A stretch of 64,000 nt of DNA from Aequorivita sublithincola DSM 14238 (GTDB lineage: Bacteria; Bacteroidota; Bacteroidia; Flavobacteriales; Flavobacteriaceae): positions 2,011,001 to 2,075,000 of the forward strand of contig NC_018013.1 in the NCBI RefSeq assembly GCF_000265385.1, in the 5' to 3' direction. A program made the position numbers and the translations under genes. Positions 45,350-56,092 of this stretch are shown piece by piece. Position 1 is the first letter of the stretch. Each line of letters starts with the position of its first letter. The notes beneath the pieces were generated by a model. That model was not told where the DNA came from. It saw only the letters and a program-made list of their open reading frames with translations, and did not search any database.

Positions 45350-45383
45350 CAGGGTTGAATTTATTTTGACCCTGTTTGTTTTT
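45350..45383 (+). terminator. Terminator-like stem between rpsJ and rplC
   Basis: CAGGGT and ACCCTG pair around a 13-base loop and are followed by TTTGTTTTT. It could end or attenuate the str-side transcript before rplC. The 90 bases after it, up to the rplC ATG, are AT-rich with no consensus promoter. Confidence 0.5.
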
Positions 45384-45476
45384 CAGTAGGTGCGCAATTT
45401 ATCGCGTTCAATTAAGGAAGATTGTGATTTATCACATTTCAAATAAATAATATTAATAATCAATAAATAATTAAAT

Positions 45477-46088
45477 ATGTCTGGGTTAATTGGAAGAAAG
45501 ATAGGGATGACCAGCATCTTTGACGAGAACGGAAAGAACATTCCGTGTACCGTTATAGAAGCAGGACCCTGTGTTGTCACCCAAGTCAGAACCATAGAGG
45601 TTGACGGGTACAATGCTCTTCAACTTGGTTTCGATGACAAGAAGACTGTAACTAAAGCTGCCGAAGGGCACGCCAAAAAAGCAGGAACCGTTGCAAAACG
45701 CAAAGTTGTTGAATTCAAGGGATTTGAAGAAAAATACAAATTAGGTGACACAATTACTGTGGAGCATTTTATCGAGGGAGAATTCGTGGATATCGCGGGT
45801 ACTTCTAAAGGTAAAGGTTTCCAAGGGGTTGTTAAACGTCACGGTTTTGCTGGTGTTGGTCAAGCGACTCACGGTCAGCACAACCGTTTGCGTGCACCAG
45901 GTTCTATTGGAGCTGCATCATATCCTGCGAGAGTTTTCAAAGGAATGAGAATGGCGGGCCAAATGGGGAACGAAAGAGTAAAAGTTGAAAATTTAAAAGT
46001 TTTGAAAGTAGTTCCTGAAAAGAATCTACTTGTGGTAAAAGGAGCAGTTCCTGGCCATAAAAACGCTTATGTAATGATCGAGAAATAA
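45477..46088 (+). CDS. rplC: 50S ribosomal protein L3
   Basis: Early 50S assembly protein near the peptidyl-transferase centre, 203 residues. It has [13 protein letters not shown] at the start, the central [13 protein letters not shown] and the [16 protein letters not shown] loop, in which the Gln methylated in other species is present. The stop overlaps the rplD start (TAATG). Confidence 0.99.
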   Translation: MSGLIGRKIGMTSIFDENGKNIPCTVIEAGPCVVTQVRTIEVDGYNALQLGFDDKKTVTKAAEGHAKKAGTVAKRKVVEFKGFEEKYKLGDTITVEHFIEGEFVDIAGTSKGKGFQGVVKRHGFAGVGQATHGQHNRLRAPGSIGAASYPARVFKGMRMAGQMGNERVKVENLKVLKVVPEKNLLVVKGAVPGHKNAYVMIEK

Positions 46089-46717
46089 TGAAGGTAGCTG
46101 TATTAGACATAAACGGAAAAGACACAGGTCGGAAAGTTGAACTTTCTGCAGATGTGTTCGGAATAGAGCCTAACACTCACGCGGTTTATCTTGATGTGAA
46201 GCAATATCTTGCCAATCAAAGACAAGGAACTCACAAAGCTAAAGAACGTGCTGAGATCTCTGGTTCTACCAGAAAGATAAAGAAACAAAAAGGAACTGGT
46301 ACTGCTCGTGCGGGTAGCATCAAGTCTGGTGTATTTAAAGGTGGTGGTAGAATGTTTGGACCTCGTCCACGTAGCTACTCTTTTAAATTGAACAAAAACC
46401 TAAAGCGTTTGGCACGTAAATCTGCCCTATCGATGAAGGCGAATGATAAAGCAATTTTTGTATTAGAAGACCTAAGTTTTGATGCTCCAAAAACCAAAAG
46501 TTTTACGGCAGTTTTAAACAGTTTAGGACTAAATGACAAAAAATCTTTATTTGTGTTGGGAGACTTAAATAATAATGTATATTTGTCCTCTCGCAATTTG
46601 AAAGGTACTGAAGTTATAACTAACTCACAATTAAGTACTTATAAAATTATGAATGCAAACAGTTTAGTGCTGTTTGAAGGTTCTTTGGAAGGAATTGAAA
46701 CAAACTTAAGTAAATAG
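46088..46717 (+). CDS. rplD: 50S ribosomal protein L4
   Basis: Exit-tunnel protein of 209 residues. The extended loop contains [24 protein letters not shown], the region that lines the tunnel and where macrolide-resistance changes occur elsewhere; it is intact here. In E. coli L4 represses the S10 operon through a leader, but no such leader is recognised here. Confidence 0.99.
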   Translation: MKVAVLDINGKDTGRKVELSADVFGIEPNTHAVYLDVKQYLANQRQGTHKAKERAEISGSTRKIKKQKGTGTARAGSIKSGVFKGGGRMFGPRPRSYSFKLNKNLKRLARKSALSMKANDKAIFVLEDLSFDAPKTKSFTAVLNSLGLNDKKSLFVLGDLNNNVYLSSRNLKGTEVITNSQLSTYKIMNANSLVLFEGSLEGIETNLSK

Positions 46718-46724
46718 AAACAAG

Positions 46725-47015
46725 ATGAACATCTTAATTAAACCTATAATTACGGAAAAAGCTACTAAAGATGCTGAAGACAAGAATGTTTTTGGCTTTG
46801 TAGTAAACCCAAAGGCGAATAAGGTAGAAATCAAGAAAGCGGTGGAAGCTGCTTACGGAGTTTCTGTTGAAAAAGTTCGCACAATGAATGTCCGCCCCAA
46901 TAGGAAGACCCGTTTTACAAAAACAGGTGTCCAAACTGGTAAAACGAATGCTTACAAAAAAGCAATCGTACAGGTGGCGGAAGGTGATACAATAGATTTT
47001 TACAGTAACATCTAA
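46725..47015 (+). CDS. rplW: 50S ribosomal protein L23
   Basis: Tunnel-exit protein of 96 residues that docks trigger factor and SRP. It has the PIITEKAT start, VNPKANKVEIKKAVEAAYGVSVEKVRTMNV core and a short C-terminus. Confidence 0.99.
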   Translation: MNILIKPIITEKATKDAEDKNVFGFVVNPKANKVEIKKAVEAAYGVSVEKVRTMNVRPNRKTRFTKTGVQTGKTNAYKKAIVQVAEGDTIDFYSNI

Positions 47016-47041
47016 GATAACTTAGATTTAATTAGACACAA

Positions 47042-47866
47042 ATGTCAGTAAGAAAATTAAAACCAATCACCCCAGGTCAGCGTTTTAGAGTTGTAAATGG
47101 TTTCGACGCCATTACAACTGATAAGCCGGAAAAGTCTTTACTTGTTCCGAACAAACGATCTGGTGGTCGAAATAGTACAGGTAAGATGACCATGCGCTAC
47201 ATAGGTGGTGGTCACAAGAAAAAATATCGAATTATCGATTTTAAACGCGACAAAGCGGGAATTCCTGCAACTGTTGCTAGTATTCAATACGATCCAAACC
47301 GTACTGCATTTATTGCACTTTTAAACTATCAAGATGGTGAAAAGCGATATGTAATTGCACAAAACGGACTACAAGTTGGTCAAAACATCCTTTCTGGTGA
47401 GGCAGTAGCTCCCGAAATTGGAAATGCAATGGCTCTTTCAGCTATTCCATTAGGTACAATTATTTCTTGCATCGAACTTCGTCCAGGACAAGGTGCTATT
47501 ATGGCTAGAAGTGCTGGTGCTTTCGCACAACTTATGGCTCGTGATGGAAAATTTGCTACCGTTAAACTTCCTTCAGGTGAAACCCGATTAATTTTGGTAA
47601 ACTGTATGGCTACCATTGGTGCCGTTTCAAACAGTGACCACCAATTATTAGTATCTGGTAAAGCTGGTAGAAGCAGATGGTTAGGAAGAAGACCACGTAC
47701 AAGACCAGTAGTGATGAACCCAGTAGATCACCCAATGGGTGGTGGTGAAGGTAAATCTTCAGGAGGTCACCCACGTTCTAGAAAAGGTATCCCTGCAAAA
47801 GGTTACAGAACCCGTACTAAAACGAAAGCAAGTAATAAATATATCTTAGAACGAAGAAAGAAATAA
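47042..47866 (+). CDS. rplB: 50S ribosomal protein L2
   Basis: Core 50S protein of 274 residues needed for subunit joining and peptidyl-transferase activity. The N-terminal OB-like domain and C-terminal SH3-like domain are complete, and the conserved His loop [17 protein letters not shown] is intact. Confidence 0.99.
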   Translation: MSVRKLKPITPGQRFRVVNGFDAITTDKPEKSLLVPNKRSGGRNSTGKMTMRYIGGGHKKKYRIIDFKRDKAGIPATVASIQYDPNRTAFIALLNYQDGEKRYVIAQNGLQVGQNILSGEAVAPEIGNAMALSAIPLGTIISCIELRPGQGAIMARSAGAFAQLMARDGKFATVKLPSGETRLILVNCMATIGAVSNSDHQLLVSGKAGRSRWLGRRPRTRPVVMNPVDHPMGGGEGKSSGGHPRSRKGIPAKGYRTRTKTKASNKYILERRKK

Positions 47867-47869
47867 GTT

Positions 47870-48148
47870 ATGGCAAGATCGTTAAAAAAAGGACCATTCG
47901 TTCATTATAAACTAGACAAGAAAGTTCAACAAAATGTTGATGATAACAAGAAGACCGTAATCAAAACTTGGTCACGTGCTTCTATGATTACACCAGATTT
48001 CGTTGGCCAAACCATCGCTGTTCACAACGGACGTCAATTCGTCCCTGTATATGTAACAGAAAACATGGTTGGGCATAAACTAGGAGAATTTTCACCTACA
48101 AGATCATTCCGTGGTCATTCAGGTGCTAAAAATAAAGGTAAAAAATAA
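47870..48148 (+). CDS. rpsS: 30S ribosomal protein S19
   Basis: Head protein of 92 residues that contacts tRNA and helix 38 of the 50[11 protein letters not shown] at the start and the [18 protein letters not shown] region are typical. Confidence 0.99.
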   Translation: MARSLKKGPFVHYKLDKKVQQNVDDNKKTVIKTWSRASMITPDFVGQTIAVHNGRQFVPVYVTENMVGHKLGEFSPTRSFRGHSGAKNKGKK

Positions 48149-48154
48149 TAGGCC

Positions 48155-48565
48155 ATGGGAGTTCGTAAAAGAGAAAGAGCAGAAGCAATCAAAGAAGCAA
48201 AGAAGACACAATACTTTGCCAAATTGAACAATTGCCCCACTTCACCAAGAAAAATGCGTTTAATGGCAGACTTGGTACGTGGTGAGAAAATAGACAAAGC
48301 ACTTAATATTTTGAAGTTTAGTTCAAAAGAATCTTCACGCAAATTGGAGAAACTACTTTTGTCTGCCATCAATAACTGGCAACAAAAAAACGAAGACGCT
48401 TCAGTAGAAGATGCAGATCTTTTTGTTAAGGAAATCCGAGTGGATGGTGGAACAATGTTGAAAAGACTTCGTCCAGCACCGCAAGGCCGCGCACACAGAA
48501 TTAGAAAGCGCTCCAACCACGTAACACTGGTATTGGCAGCTAACGATAACACACAAAGCAATTAA
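48155..48565 (+). CDS. rplV: 50S ribosomal protein L22
   Basis: Exit-tunnel protein of 136 residues, somewhat longer than E. coli L22 (110) because of an N-terminal extension of about 20 residues. The beta-hairpin [18 protein letters not shown] that reaches the tunnel constriction is complete. Confidence 0.99.
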   Translation: MGVRKRERAEAIKEAKKTQYFAKLNNCPTSPRKMRLMADLVRGEKIDKALNILKFSSKESSRKLEKLLLSAINNWQQKNEDASVEDADLFVKEIRVDGGTMLKRLRPAPQGRAHRIRKRSNHVTLVLAANDNTQSN

Positions 48566-48569
48566 TTAA

Positions 48570-49298
48570 ATGGGACAGAAGACAAATCCAATCGGAAATC
48601 GCCTGGGTATCATTAGAGGTTGGGAATCCAACTGGTACGGAGGCAACGACTACGGCGATAAACTTGCCGAAGACGACAAGATCAGGAAATACATCCACGC
48701 TCGTTTAAGTAAAGCTAGTGTGAGTAGAGTAATTATTGAGCGTACGCTTAAGCTTGTAACCGTTACTATAACCACGGCCCGTCCCGGTATCATTATCGGA
48801 AAAGGTGGTCAGGAAGTAGACAAGCTAAAAGAAGAGCTTAAAAAAATTACAGATAAAGAGGTACAGATCAACATTCACGAGATTAAAAGACCTGAGCTTG
48901 ATGCATTTTTGGTAGCTGCAAGTATTGCACGCCAAATTGAAAGTCGTATTTCATACCGTCGTGCTATTAAAATGGCAATCGCGGCAACAATGCGAATGAA
49001 TGCTGAAGGTATTAAGGTGCAAATCTCAGGACGTTTGAATGGCGCTGAAATGGCACGTTCAGAATCTTACAAAGAAGGTCGTATCCCGTTATCAACTTTT
49101 AGAGCCGATATTGACTACGCTTTAGTTGAGGCACACACTACTTATGGTAGATTGGGTGTTAAAGTATGGATTATGAAAGGCGAAGTATATGGAAAGAGAG
49201 AACTTTCCCCACTTGTTGGTCTATCGACTGGCAAAAAGAGTGGTGGTAAAGGAGCTCCAGCAGGACGCGGTGGCAACAAAGCACGTCGCAGAAAGTAA
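48570..49298 (+). CDS. rpsC: 30S ribosomal protein S3
   Basis: mRNA-entry protein of 242 residues: N-terminal domain, KH domain with [10 protein letters not shown] (71-80) and C-terminal S3 domain ([12 protein letters not shown]). A Gly/Lys/Arg-rich tail follows the C-terminal domain. Confidence 0.99.
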   Translation: MGQKTNPIGNRLGIIRGWESNWYGGNDYGDKLAEDDKIRKYIHARLSKASVSRVIIERTLKLVTVTITTARPGIIIGKGGQEVDKLKEELKKITDKEVQINIHEIKRPELDAFLVAASIARQIESRISYRRAIKMAIAATMRMNAEGIKVQISGRLNGAEMARSESYKEGRIPLSTFRADIDYALVEAHTTYGRLGVKVWIMKGEVYGKRELSPLVGLSTGKKSGGKGAPAGRGGNKARRRK

Positions 49299-49316
49299 TT
49301 TTTTAAATAGAAGAAA

Positions 49317-49736
49317 ATGTTACAACCTAAAAGAACAAAGTACCGTAAGCAAATGAAAGGTCGTATGAAAGGCGATGCCGGACGTGGCAACCAGCTAGCA
49401 TACGGAACCTTCGGTATAAAATCGTTGGAATCAGAATTTCTTACAGCAAGACAAATAGAAGCTGCACGTATTGCCGCTACTCGTTTTATGAAGAGAGAAG
49501 GTTCTATCTGGATTATGATTTTTCCAGATAAGCCAATTACCAAAAAACCTCTTGAAGTACGTATGGGTAAAGGTAAAGGTGCTGTAGAATATTACGCAGC
49601 TGTAGTAAAACCAGGAAGAATGCTTTTCGAAGTATCTGGTGTTACCCTTGAAACAGCAAAAGAAGCTTTGCGTCTTGCAGCACAAAAGCTTCCAGTTAAA
49701 ACCAAATTTGTAATGTCTAGGGATTTCCAAGCATAA
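49317..49736 (+). CDS. rplP: 50S ribosomal protein L16
   Basis: Protein of 139 residues at the A-site side of the central protuberance. [19 protein letters not shown] and the [19 protein letters not shown] loop near the tRNA elbow are intact. Confidence 0.99.
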   Translation: MLQPKRTKYRKQMKGRMKGDAGRGNQLAYGTFGIKSLESEFLTARQIEAARIAATRFMKREGSIWIMIFPDKPITKKPLEVRMGKGKGAVEYYAAVVKPGRMLFEVSGVTLETAKEALRLAAQKLPVKTKFVMSRDFQA

Positions 49737-49748
49737 TTTTTTTGACAA

Positions 49749-49940
49749 ATGAAACAATCAGAAATAAAAAAAGCATCAACGGCTGAACTTAATGAAGCGT
49801 TCGCTGAATCAAGAAAGGCTTATTCAGACCTTAAAATGGCTCACACCATTTCACCGTTGGAAAATCCAATTCAACTAAGATCCCACAGAAGGGTGATAGC
49901 AAGAATAGCGACGGAACTAACTAATAGAGAAGTGCAATAA
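49749..49940 (+). CDS. rpmC: 50S ribosomal protein L29
   Basis: Small two-helix protein of 63 residues at the tunnel exit. The helices and RRVIARIATELTNRE end match the family. Confidence 0.98.
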   Translation: MKQSEIKKASTAELNEAFAESRKAYSDLKMAHTISPLENPIQLRSHRRVIARIATELTNREVQ

Positions 49941-49955
49941 TTGTACAGCTGAAAG

Positions 49956-50219
49956 ATGGAAGAAATTAAAAGAAACTTAAGAAAAGAACGTATAGGTGTA
50001 GTAACCAGCAACAAAATGGACAAGTCTATTGTAGTTGCAGAAGTGAAAAAAGTAAAACACCCTATGTACGGAAAGTTCGTGTTGAAAACGAAGAAATACG
50101 TAGCACACGACGAGACAAACAACTGCAACGAAGGCGATACAGTAAAGATCATGGAAACAAGACCTTTGAGTAAAACCAAATGTTGGAGATTAGTAGAAAT
50201 AATTGAAAGAGCGAAGTAA
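49956..50219 (+). CDS. rpsQ: 30S ribosomal protein S17
   Basis: OB-fold protein of 87 residues that binds the 5' domain of 16S r[19 protein letters not shown] and the [17 protein letters not shown] end are typical. Confidence 0.99.
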   Translation: MEEIKRNLRKERIGVVTSNKMDKSIVVAEVKKVKHPMYGKFVLKTKKYVAHDETNNCNEGDTVKIMETRPLSKTKCWRLVEIIERAK

Positions 50220-50221
50220 TT

Positions 50222-50590
50222 ATGTTACAACAAGAATCAAGACTCAGAGTCGCAGATAATACCGGTGCTAAAGAAGTTCTTTGCATCCGTGTATTAGGCG
50301 GAACCAAAAGAAGATATGCTTCTATTGGAGACAAGATTGTAGTTTCTGTAAAAGAAGCAACGCCAAACGGAAACATTAAGAAAGGTGCTGTTTCTACAGC
50401 AGTCGTTGTACGTACTGCTAAGGAAATAAGAAGACCAGATGGTTCTTACATCCGTTTTGACGATAACGCTTGTGTACTTTTGAACCCACAGGGTGAAATG
50501 AGAGGAACACGTGTTTTCGGACCAGTAGCAAGAGAGCTTCGCGACAAGCAATTTATGAAAATAGTATCATTAGCACCAGAAGTGCTTTAA
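50222..50590 (+). CDS. rplN: 50S ribosomal protein L14
   Basis: Intersubunit-face protein of 122 residues, the contact for the silencing factor RsfS. It begins [18 protein letters not shown] and ends with the [12 protein letters not shown] helix; all conserved segments are present. Confidence 0.99.
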   Translation: MLQQESRLRVADNTGAKEVLCIRVLGGTKRRYASIGDKIVVSVKEATPNGNIKKGAVSTAVVVRTAKEIRRPDGSYIRFDDNACVLLNPQGEMRGTRVFGPVARELRDKQFMKIVSLAPEVL

Positions 50591-50591
50591 T

Positions 50592-50918
50592 ATGAAAACT
50601 AAGATGACAAAGCTTAAAATAAAATCAGGCGATACAGTAGTAGTTACTGCCGGAGACCACAAAGGTTCTGAAGGTAAAGTGATGAAAATACTCCTTGACA
50701 AAAACAAAGCAATCGTAGAAGGAGTAAATATGGTTTCTAAACATGAGAAGCCAAGTGCAAAAAACCCTCAAGGTGGAATTGCAAAAAAAGAAGCTCCTAT
50801 CCATATTTCAAACCTTTCATTGGTTGATCCAAAATCTGGAAAAGCAACACGTGTAGGTTACAAAACTGAAAATGGTAAAAAAGTGCGATTTTCAAAACAA
50901 TCGAATCAAGCAATATAG
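50592..50918 (+). CDS. rplX: 50S ribosomal protein L24
   Basis: KOW-domain assembly initiator of 108 residues ([20 protein letters not shown]). The ATG at 50592 directly follows the rplN stop; a second ATG at 50604 would shorten it by four residues and cannot be excluded. Confidence 0.98.
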   Translation: MKTKMTKLKIKSGDTVVVTAGDHKGSEGKVMKILLDKNKAIVEGVNMVSKHEKPSAKNPQGGIAKKEAPIHISNLSLVDPKSGKATRVGYKTENGKKVRFSKQSNQAI

Positions 50919-50920
50919 TT

Positions 50921-51472
50921 ATGGCATATACACCAAGACTTAAAGAAGAGTACAAAAGCAGAGTGGTAAATTCACTTACTGACGAATTTGGTTACAAAAA
51001 CGTTATGCAGGTACCAAAATTGGAGCGTATTGTTGTTTCCCGCGGTGTGGGTGCAGCAGTAGCAGACAAGAAACTTATAGACTATTCAGTTGATGAATTT
51101 TCTAAGATAACCGGGCAAAAAGCAATTTCAACAAACTCTAAAAAAGACGTTGCAAACTTCAAACTTCGTAAAGGCATGCCAATTGGTGTGAAAGTTACGT
51201 TGCGTGGAGAACGTATGTACGAATTTTTAGACAGATTAGTTACTTCAGCTTTGCCAAGGGTACGTGACTTTAACGGAATTAAAGCAACAGGTTTTGACGG
51301 AAGAGGAAATTACTCTTTAGGAATTACCGAACAAATTATCTTCCCAGAAATCGATATCGATAAAGTGAAGAAAATTGAAGGTATGAATATTACGTTCATC
51401 ACTTCTGCTGCTACCGATAAAGAAGCGAAATCATTATTACAAGAATTGGGATTACCCTTTAAAAAGAACTAA
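50921..51472 (+). CDS. rplE: 50S ribosomal protein L5
   Basis: 5S rRNA-binding protein of 183 residues in the central protuberance. [11 protein letters not shown] at the start, [21 protein letters not shown] in the middle and [17 protein letters not shown] at the end are typical. Confidence 0.99.
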   Translation: MAYTPRLKEEYKSRVVNSLTDEFGYKNVMQVPKLERIVVSRGVGAAVADKKLIDYSVDEFSKITGQKAISTNSKKDVANFKLRKGMPIGVKVTLRGERMYEFLDRLVTSALPRVRDFNGIKATGFDGRGNYSLGITEQIIFPEIDIDKVKKIEGMNITFITSAATDKEAKSLLQELGLPFKKN

Positions 51473-51475
51473 GAG

Positions 51476-51745
51476 ATGGCTAAAGAATCAATGAAAGCCC
51501 GCGAGGTTAAGAGACAAGCAACGGTATTGAAGTATGCTGCCAAACGTAAAGCTTTGAAAGAAGCTGGCGATTGGGAAGGTTTACAAAAACTACCAAAAAA
51601 TGCCTCACCTGTACGTTTGCACAACCGTTGCAAATTAACAGGAAGACCTAGAGGATATATGAGAACTTTTGGTATTTCACGTGTAACTTTCCGTGAAATG
51701 GCAAATTCTGGGTTAATTCCTGGAGTGCGTAAAGCATCTTGGTAA
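51476..51745 (+). CDS. rpsN: 30S ribosomal protein S14, zinc-free form
   Basis: Head protein of 89 residues, the length of the long zinc-independent type. The position of the zinc ribbon reads [19 protein letters not shown] with a single Cys, so no CxxC pairs exist. A palindrome lies in the gap before rpsH. Confidence 0.98.
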   Translation: MAKESMKAREVKRQATVLKYAAKRKALKEAGDWEGLQKLPKNASPVRLHNRCKLTGRPRGYMRTFGISRVTFREMANSGLIPGVRKASW

Positions 51746-51780
51746 GATAAATTAGGAACGCGATGCGTGGTTTACATTTG

Positions 51781-51806
51781 TAGGCGCGCGATTAATCGCG
51801 GGCCTA
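51781..51806. repeat. Intergenic palindrome, GCGCGCGATTAAT family, copy 1
   Basis: TAGGCGCGCGATT is followed by its reverse complement with one mismatch, in the rpsN-rpsH gap. A perfect 28-bp version lies at 57014. No T-run follows. Confidence 0.85.
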
Positions 51807-51873
51807 GCGAAAAAAGTATAAACTGGTTGTAGGTTTGGGATAATCCAAAAACCACTTCCGCAATTTTAAATAA

Positions 51874-52275
51874 ATGAATACAGATCCAATTTCAGATTAT
51901 CTAACGCGAGTTAGAAATGCTGCGAAAGCCGGACATCGCGTAGTAGAGATTCCAGCTTCAAACCTAAAAAAGGAGATTACAAAAATCCTTTTTGATCAAG
52001 GTTACATTTTAAGCTACAAATTTGATGACGAAAGTACCCCACAAGGTATCATCAAAATAGCTTTAAAATATGACAAGGTTTCTAAAGAATCCGTGATCAA
52101 GAAAATTCAAAGAATCAGTAAACCCGGTTTACGTAAATACGCAGGTTCAACAGAACTTCCTCGCGTGCTTAACGGTCTTGGTATTGCTATTGTTTCTACT
52201 TCTTCTGGAGTAATGACTGGCAAACAAGCTAAAGCACAAAATGTAGGTGGTGAAGTATTGTGTTACGTTTACTAA
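51874..52275 (+). CDS. rpsH: 30S ribosomal protein S8
   Basis: Central-domain 16S rRNA binder of 133 residues. DPISDYLTRVRNA at the start and VSTSSGVMTGKQAKAQNVGGEVLCYVY at the end are family marks. In E. coli S8 regulates the spc operon; no matching RNA site was identified here. Confidence 0.99.
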   Translation: MNTDPISDYLTRVRNAAKAGHRVVEIPASNLKKEITKILFDQGYILSYKFDDESTPQGIIKIALKYDKVSKESVIKKIQRISKPGLRKYAGSTELPRVLNGLGIAIVSTSSGVMTGKQAKAQNVGGEVLCYVY

Positions 52276-52290
52276 AAAATAGACAAAGAA

Positions 52291-52836
52291 ATGTCAAGAA
52301 TAGGTAAAAACCCGGTAGCAATCCCACAAGGAGTTACAGTTGATGTAAAAGACAACGTAATTACCGTAAAAGGAAAATTAGGCGAGTTATCTCAGGAGTT
52401 TGATTCTGATTTAACCGTGAAAGTAGAAGATGGCCAAGTATTGGTAGAACGTCCTTCAGATTCTAAAGACCATACTGCAAAGCACGGTCTTTATAGATCT
52501 TTAATCAATAATATGATTGAAGGCGTAAGCAACGGATGGACCAAATCTTTAGAATTGGTAGGTGTGGGTTACCGCGCTAGCAACCAAGGACAAAAATTAG
52601 ATTTGGCTTTAGGATTTTCACACAACATCGTTTTGGAAATTGCTCCAGAAGTAAATGTGGAAACTATATCTGATAAAGGTAAAAACCCAATCGTAAAACT
52701 AACGTCACACGACAAACAATTAGTAGGACAAGTAGCAGCGAAAATTCGCGCTTTCCGCAGACCAGAACCTTACAAAGGAAAAGGTATTAAGTTTGTAGGT
52801 GAACAATTAAGAAGAAAAGCAGGTAAATCTGCATAA
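52291..52836 (+). CDS. rplF: 50S ribosomal protein L6
   Basis: Protein of 181 residues with two homologous domains beneath the L7/L12 stalk base. [11 protein letters not shown] at the start and the signature [13 protein letters not shown] near the end are present. Confidence 0.99.
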   Translation: MSRIGKNPVAIPQGVTVDVKDNVITVKGKLGELSQEFDSDLTVKVEDGQVLVERPSDSKDHTAKHGLYRSLINNMIEGVSNGWTKSLELVGVGYRASNQGQKLDLALGFSHNIVLEIAPEVNVETISDKGKNPIVKLTSHDKQLVGQVAAKIRAFRRPEPYKGKGIKFVGEQLRRKAGKSA

Positions 52837-52847
52837 CAAATAGAGTT

Positions 52848-53204
52848 ATGGCATTATCAAAATACGAAAGAAGAGAGCGCTTGCGCATGCGAATCAGAAA
52901 AACGGTTGACGGAACTGAAAGTCGTCCTCGTTTGGCTGTTTTCCGCAGTAACAAAGAAATATACGCTCAGATTATTGACGATGTAAATGGTAAGACAATT
53001 ACTGCTGCATCTTCAAGAGATAAAGACATTGACGCTTCAAAAGTAAATAAAGTTGAAGCTGCAAAATTAGTAGGAAAGGCAATCGCAGAAAAAGCTGTTA
53101 AAGCAGGTGTTGAAACCATCGCTTTTGACAGAGGCGGTTACCTATACCACGGAAGAGTAAAATCATTAGCTGAAGGTGCACGCGAAGGTGGCCTTAAATT
53201 CTAA
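52848..53204 (+). CDS. rplR: 50S ribosomal protein L18
   Basis: 5S rRNA-binding protein of 118 residues. [20 protein letters not shown] and the terminal [24 protein letters not shown] are typical. Confidence 0.99.
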   Translation: MALSKYERRERLRMRIRKTVDGTESRPRLAVFRSNKEIYAQIIDDVNGKTITAASSRDKDIDASKVNKVEAAKLVGKAIAEKAVKAGVETIAFDRGGYLYHGRVKSLAEGAREGGLKF

Positions 53205-53212
53205 GTAACATT

Positions 53213-53737
53213 ATGTATCAAGATTATAAAAACGTAGAATTAGTAAAACCAGGAGGTCTTGAATTGAAAGATCGTTTGGTAGGTGTACAACGTGTAACCA
53301 AGGTGACCAAAGGTGGTCGTGCTTTCGGATTTTCAGCTATCGTAGTTGTTGGTGACGAAAAAGGTGTGGTAGGACAAGGTCTTGGGAAATCCAAGGACGT
53401 TGCAAGCGCAATAGCAAAAGCTATTGAAGATGCAAAGAAAAACTTGGTTCGTATTCCACTTAACAAAGTGACACTTCCACACGAACAAAAAGGTAAATAT
53501 GGTGGAGCTCGTGTAAACCTTCTTCCAGCTGCCCCTGGTACTGGAGTTATTGCTGGTGGTGCTGTACGTGCCGTATTGGAAGCAGTAGGAGTTCACGATG
53601 TATTATCAAAATCTCAAGGATCTTCTAACCCACACAATGTGGTAAAAGCAACTTTTGATGCTCTTTTGCAAATGCGAAGTGCACAAACTGTAGCTGACCA
53701 AAGAGGAATTTCACTTGAAAAAGTATTCAAAGGATAA
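53213..53737 (+). CDS. rpsE: 30S ribosomal protein S5
   Basis: mRNA-entry protein of 174 residues with the dsRNA-binding-like N-terminal domain ([21 protein letters not shown]) and the C-terminal domain ([19 protein letters not shown]). No deletion in the spectinomycin loop is visible. Confidence 0.99.
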   Translation: MYQDYKNVELVKPGGLELKDRLVGVQRVTKVTKGGRAFGFSAIVVVGDEKGVVGQGLGKSKDVASAIAKAIEDAKKNLVRIPLNKVTLPHEQKGKYGGARVNLLPAAPGTGVIAGGAVRAVLEAVGVHDVLSKSQGSSNPHNVVKATFDALLQMRSAQTVADQRGISLEKVFKG

Positions 53738-53748
53738 ATATCAGAGCG

Positions 53749-53928
53749 ATGGCAAAAATTAAAGTAACAAAGGTAAGAAGCGTTATAAAACGCCCGAAAA
53801 ACCAAAAAAGAATCATGGAATCTTTGGGTCTTCACAAGATGAACCAAACGGTAGAGCATGATGATACGCCAAGCGTACTTGGTATGATCAATAAAGTTAA
53901 TCACTTAGTTTCTGTTGAAACTAAATAA
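53749..53928 (+). CDS. rpmD: 50S ribosomal protein L30
   Basis: Short protein of 59 residues, MAKIKVTKVRSVIKRPKNQK at the start, with the conserved LGLHKMNQTVEHDDTPSVLGMI core. It lies 11 bases after rpsE and before rplO. Confidence 0.98.
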   Translation: MAKIKVTKVRSVIKRPKNQKRIMESLGLHKMNQTVEHDDTPSVLGMINKVNHLVSVETK

Positions 53929-53941
53929 GTACACACAAAAA

Positions 53942-54394
53942 ATGGATTTAAGTAACTTACAACCCGCCGCTGGATCGGTGAAAAATCAAGGCAAGCGAGT
54001 AGGTCGCGGACAAGGTTCTGGAAAAGGTGGCACTGCTACCCGTGGACATAAAGGAGCAAAATCACGTTCAGGTTATTCCAAGAAAATTGGATTTGAAGGT
54101 GGACAAATGCCCCTACAACGTCGTGTACCTAAGTTTGGATTTACAAACATCAACCGTAAGGAGTATAAAGGTATCAACATTGATACCCTACAACAATTGG
54201 TTGACGACAAGAAAATAAATGATGCCGTTGACTTTGTAACCTTATTTGGTTTAGGTCTTGCTGGAAAGAATGAAATGGTGAAGATTTTAGGAAGAGGAGA
54301 GTTAAAGGCAAAATTAAAAGTATCTGCACACAAGTTCACTGCCTCAGCAAAAGAAGCTATTGAAGCTGCTGGAGGTGAAGTAGTAACATTGTAA
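53942..54394 (+). CDS. rplO: 50S ribosomal protein L15
   Basis: Late-assembly 50S protein of 150 residues from the ATG at 53942 (MDLSNLQPAAGS). An ATG at 53915 is in frame but overlaps rpmD and adds nine unusual residues. The Gly-rich RVGRGQGSGKGGTATRGHKG stretch is intact. Confidence 0.98.
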   Translation: MDLSNLQPAAGSVKNQGKRVGRGQGSGKGGTATRGHKGAKSRSGYSKKIGFEGGQMPLQRRVPKFGFTNINRKEYKGINIDTLQQLVDDKKINDAVDFVTLFGLGLAGKNEMVKILGRGELKAKLKVSAHKFTASAKEAIEAAGGEVVTL

Positions 54395-54406
54395 CAAAAG
54401 ATAAGG

Positions 54407-55750
54407 ATGAAATTTATTGATACCTTAAAAAACGTTTGGAATATAGAAGAGTTGCGTAATCGCATCTTGCTTACTTTGGGAATGCTTTTGGTATACCGTT
54501 TTGGTGCACAAGTAGTATTGCCAGGTATTGATGCAGATATGCTAGCACAGTTTGCAGGTCAATTTAATGCCGGTGGTATTGGTGGATTGCTAAACGCATT
54601 TACTGGAGGGGCTTTTGCCAATGCTTCTGTTTTTGCATTGGGTATTATGCCATACATTTCTGCTTCTATTGTGGTTCAATTGATGCAGATTGCTGTTCCT
54701 TATCTTCAGAAATTACAGAAAGAAGGAGAAAGTGGTCGTAAAAAAATCAACCAGATTACCCGTTGGTTAACCATCGGTATCTGTTTGGTACAAGCGCCAA
54801 GTTATCTTGCAGGTCTTCCAGCAATGGGAGTGCCAGCAGAAGCTTTCATAATGGGACAAAGTTTTATGTTCTACTTCTCTTCAGTAATAATACTGGTAAC
54901 TGGAACAATTTTTGCAATGTGGTTGGGTGAAAAGATTACCGATAAAGGTATTGGTAACGGTATTTCCATACTTATTATGGTTGGTATCATTGCACGTTTA
55001 CCACAATCTTTTGCACAGGAATTTGTTTCAAGAGTAATGGAATCAAATGGAGGTTTGATTATGATTCTTATTGAATTGGTTATCTGGTTCGTAATTATAT
55101 TACTATCAATTATGTTGGTAATGGCAGTGCGTAAGATACCTGTTCAATATGCAAGAAGAACAGCAAGCGGAGGCTATGAAAAGAATATTTTTGGAGCGCG
55201 TCAGTTCATTCCATTAAAGTTGAATGCTTCTGGAGTAATGCCAATCATCTTTGCGCAAGCAATTATGTTTGTACCTTCAGCGGTTGCAAGTCTTTCTGAT
55301 AGCGATATGGCACAAGGTATTCAGGCTACATTTAGTGATATCTTTGGATTCTGGTACAATTTGGTTTTCGCTGTTTTGATTATCATATTTACCTACTTCT
55401 ATACGGCCATCACGGTTCCAACCAATAAAATGGCGGACGACCTTAAACGTAGTGGTGGTTTTATTCCAGGTATCAAACCAGGATCACAAACTGCGGAGTA
55501 TTTAGACAAAATTATGTCTCAAATAACACTTCCAGGTTCTGTCTTTTTAGCTTTGATTGCAATTTCTCCGGCCTTTGTGGTAAAGTTGATGGGAATCCAG
55601 CAAGGTTGGGCATTATTTTATGGTGGTACTTCACTTCTAATTATGGTAGGTGTGGCTATAGATACTATGCAGCAAATAAACTCATATTTATTGAACCGTC
55701 ATTATGATGGATTGATGAAAAGCGGGAAAAACAGAAAAGCGGTAGCTTAA
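54407..55750 (+). CDS. secY: Preprotein translocase subunit SecY
   Basis: Channel subunit of the Sec translocon, 447 residues and ten membrane helices. GILPYISASI-like segment GIMPYISASIVVQL, the KIPVQYARR loop that contacts the ribosome and SecA, and the lateral-gate helices are recognisable. It sits at its usual place after rplO. Confidence 0.99.
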   Translation: MKFIDTLKNVWNIEELRNRILLTLGMLLVYRFGAQVVLPGIDADMLAQFAGQFNAGGIGGLLNAFTGGAFANASVFALGIMPYISASIVVQLMQIAVPYLQKLQKEGESGRKKINQITRWLTIGICLVQAPSYLAGLPAMGVPAEAFIMGQSFMFYFSSVIILVTGTIFAMWLGEKITDKGIGNGISILIMVGIIARLPQSFAQEFVSRVMESNGGLIMILIELVIWFVIILLSIMLVMAVRKIPVQYARRTASGGYEKNIFGARQFIPLKLNASGVMPIIFAQAIMFVPSAVASLSDSDMAQGIQATFSDIFGFWYNLVFAVLIIIFTYFYTAITVPTNKMADDLKRSGGFIPGIKPGSQTAEYLDKIMSQITLPGSVFLALIAISPAFVVKLMGIQQGWALFYGGTSLLIMVGVAIDTMQQINSYLLNRHYDGLMKSGKNRKAVA

Positions 55751-55814
55751 AAATAAGTTTACAGTCGCAGTTGAATGTATTAATAATAACAATAAAGAAT
55801 AGACGATTTATTAA

Positions 55815-56030
55815 ATGGCAAAACAAAGCGCAATAGAACAAGATGGTAGTATAGTGGAAGCACTATCAAACGCAATGTTCCGTGTGGAACTAGAAAACGG
55901 TCACGTTGTTACGGCACATATTTCTGGTAAAATGCGAATGCACTACATTAAATTGTTGCCAGGAGATAAAGTAAAGCTTGAAATGAGTCCTTACGACTTG
56001 ACGAAAGCGAGAATAACATACAGATATTAA
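55815..56030 (+). CDS. infA: Translation initiation factor IF-1
   Basis: OB-fold factor of 71 residues that occupies the A site during initiation. [11 protein letters not shown] at the start and [30 protein letters not shown] are typical. Two small palindromes follow before rpmJ. Confidence 0.99.
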   Translation: MAKQSAIEQDGSIVEALSNAMFRVELENGHVVTAHISGKMRMHYIKLLPGDKVKLEMSPYDLTKARITYRY

Positions 56031-56063
56031 TCCCGATAACTATCGGGACGAACCTCACGGTTC
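56031..56063. repeat. Two adjacent palindromes between infA and rpmJ
   Basis: TCCCGATA, loop AC, TATCGGGA (56031-56048) begins right after the infA stop. GAACC, loop TCAC, GGTTC (56050-56063) follows. Neither has a T-run. Confidence 0.8.
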
Positions 56064-56092
56064 ATTGAATAATAAATAATAAACAAGAACAG

